This document shows positions 4,348 through 5,237 of a DNA stretch of 5,237 bases, one piece after another. A program made the translations under genes and the position numbers. A model generated the notes under the pieces. It did no database searches, was not told the origin of the DNA, and saw only the letters and a program-made list of their open reading frames with translations. Position 1 is the first letter of the stretch. Each line of letters starts with the position of its first letter. Source of the stretch: CG2-30-40-21 sp043806395 (GTDB lineage Bacteria; UBA9089; CG2-30-40-21); NCBI GenBank assembly GCA_043806395.1, contig JAZDHC010000120.1:1-5237 (forward strand), written 5' to 3'.

Positions 4348-4644
4348 TCTGTGTTGAATTAAGCGGGGATTACTATTTGGAGTTTGAATAAGAATGTATG
4401 TTGAATTAGTGTATTGTTTTGCGATAATTCGCATTGGTTGGACTTGAAACATGAATAATTTTAGTTAGCAGGAAGGCGGTAGTGTTCATTTCCATAACAT
4501 TGGGTAGTACCTTCAATCCATTTGAACCGTTGATTTTGTTTTTATTTTCGCAAGCAGACATACCTCTCCCATAGCGTAATCTCCTTGTCTTATTTTTACG
4601 CAAGTGAATCATATATTTAGAATAAACTGCTGACAATTTTCTAA
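4348..4644 (-). mobile_element. Putative 3'-flanking (oriIS-side) region of the IS91-family element
   Basis: This AT-rich stretch lies directly downstream of the transposase stop, where IS91-family elements carry their replication-origin end. It contains the perfect hairpin TGCGA-TAAT-TCGCA (4420-4433) and a direct repeat TGTTGAATTA (4352-4361 and 4399-4408). An 80-codon frame (TTG at 4648 to 4406) overlaps the transposase stop and includes MEMNTTAFLLTK. Similar translated strings appear, from memory, behind other IS91-type transposases, so I read it as conserved element DNA rather than a gene. The outer boundary is not certain. CAAG, a known IS91-family target tetranucleotide, occurs at 4332-4335 inside the 74-bp repeat. 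Confidence 0.45.
4420..4433. promoter_or_regulatory. Perfect hairpin, candidate oriIS structure
   Basis: TGCGA (4420-4424) and TCGCA (4429-4433) flank the loop TAAT. IS91-family origin ends carry short hairpins near the nicking site, and the position, about 210 bp past the transposase stop, would suit. This rests on position and symmetry only. Confidence 0.35.
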
Positions 4645-5237
4645 TCAAGGTGGTCTCCTTTCCTTTGGTTGTAGATTCTCAATCATTACCAATACACCAC
4701 CACACTTTGGGCAACAAAAAGGTCTGGCTTCATCTTTATTAGTCTCACATTCTTCTTCTTTTTTAGAGGCTGTCCCACCAAGAAGTTCTTTGGCTTTATT
4801 TAGCAAATGCCGTTTGTTGGGACTCCATATCCCATAATATCGCACCTTTACAAATCTCTCCGGCAAAACATGCTGTAGGAATCGTCGAATAAATTCTTCA
4901 GCAACTACTGTCCGTATTTTGAGTTTACCAGTATCTGACTCCTTGTACTGGAAAGTAACCATCCCATCCTGTAGTTTCAAAATACGCTTATTGCTGATAG
5001 CGACTCGGAAGATATAAGGTGCCAGATACTTGAAGGCATGTACTCCAGAACCAACCGATTTGCTGTGAACAACCCAAGCCTTTGTCCATGTTTGTACAGA
5101 AACAGCACCAAATAGTTTGGTCTTTTTCAATTCATCCCGAAATTTTGCCCGGAAGATGATTGAAAGAGCCTTGACCGGCATAAGGAAATTGCCTCTTGCA
5201 GAAAGCCATTGAGTCCCATCAGGAGAAAGACCACCAG
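4645..5237 (-). CDS. IS91-family Y2 transposase, C-terminal part (5' end outside window)
   Basis: The frame is open through the right edge. The first complete codon ends at 5235 and the visible 196 residues begin GGLSPDGTQWLSARGNF, so the ATG at 5181 is internal, not the start. The sequence follows the Y2_Tnp (Pfam PF04986) pattern: PVKALSIIFRAKF, then WVVHSKSVGSGVHAFKYLAPY. The pair Y-L-A-P-Y, with tyrosine codons at 5026-5028 and 5014-5016, fits the two catalytic tyrosines spaced YxxxY in IS91. Next come FRVAISNKRI, VTFQYK, then EEFIRRFLQHVLPERFVKVR and YYGIWSP. The C-terminal CPKCGG followed by IENL is the usual cysteine-containing tail. It would nick and join DNA for rolling-circle transposition. 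The N-terminal zinc-binding and HUH regions lie beyond the window. No frameshift is seen, so the element may be active. Confidence 0.93.
   Translation of the reverse strand, partial: GGLSPDGTQWLSARGNFLMPVKALSIIFRAKFRDELKKTKLFGAVSVQTWTKAWVVHSKSVGSGVHAFKYLAPYIFRVAISNKRILKLQDGMVTFQYKESDTGKLKIRTVVAEEFIRRFLQHVLPERFVKVRYYGIWSPNKRHLLNKAKELLGGTASKKEEECETNKDEARPFCCPKCGGVLVMIENLQPKERRPP
4645..5237 (-). mobile_element. IS91-family insertion sequence, partial
   Basis: This marks the transposase-bearing part of the element. Its terIS side and the 5' half of the transposase are outside the window, and its oriIS side probably continues left to somewhere between 4348 and 4420. Because IS91 elements move by one-ended, rolling-circle-like replication, they can carry neighbouring DNA. 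That may bear on the repeat-rich block immediately to the left. Confidence 0.8.

Noticed and set aside
4252..4452. Minus-strand 66-codon frame
   Set aside because: It runs through the presumed oriIS hairpin and the 74-bp repeat, with no binding site and no protein-like signature.

Overview
The window suggests a Gram-negative bacterium of moderately low GC, probably an uncultured lineage. The evidence is one signal-peptide protein ending in an outer-membrane-type aromatic residue, one lipoprotein with a clear lipobox, and good GGAGG-type ribosome binding sites. Dense intergenic palindromes, a heptanucleotide array and REP-like GAAAACCGG clusters resemble what is often seen in candidate-phylum, planctomycete or deltaproteobacterial genomes. 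I cannot fix the taxon from the sequence.

Layout. Positions 1-133 hold what may be the tail of a rightward gene, with an ambiguous frame. From 213 to 3866 there are five leftward (minus-strand) genes. In transcription order they are: (a) a start-ambiguous, probably truncated secreted protein with an Fn3-like end (3351-3866); (b) a DUF2846-type lipoprotein (2783-3280); (c) a 73-residue membrane protein, possibly Pmp3/YqaE-like (2452-2673); (d) a small membrane protein of DUF5683/TM2-like type (1799-2227); (e) a 437-residue protein with three tandem beta-rich repeats and a putative outer-membrane beta-barrel (213-1526). The spacers are wide (70-272 bp) and several hold hairpins, so this looks like an envelope-protein neighbourhood with several transcription units rather than one tight operon. 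No enzyme of known pathway is visible.

Positions 3782-4347 form a repeat-rich block. It contains an 18-unit heptanucleotide array immediately downstream of a good sigma70-type promoter, a GAAAACCGG cluster of the kind found around IS200/REP-type transposases, short 18-bp repeats, and an almost perfect 74-bp tandem duplication. From about 4348 to the right edge lies the 3' part of an IS91-family (Y2, rolling-circle) insertion sequence. Its transposase runs off the window, and its downstream region includes a hairpin that may belong to oriIS.

The most interesting candidate is the heptad array. The promoter fires straight into it. The upstream TGAGACA block supplies ATGs but carries TGA stops in every frame. 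The downstream TCAGACA block is open in every frame. Only one frame continues into the signal-peptide ORF. This is the layout expected of a phase-variable secreted protein, although a non-functional repeat next to a decayed gene is an equally serious reading. The second candidate is a pair of minus-strand leader hairpins whose mismatches become G-U wobbles only in the RNA of the transcribed strand.
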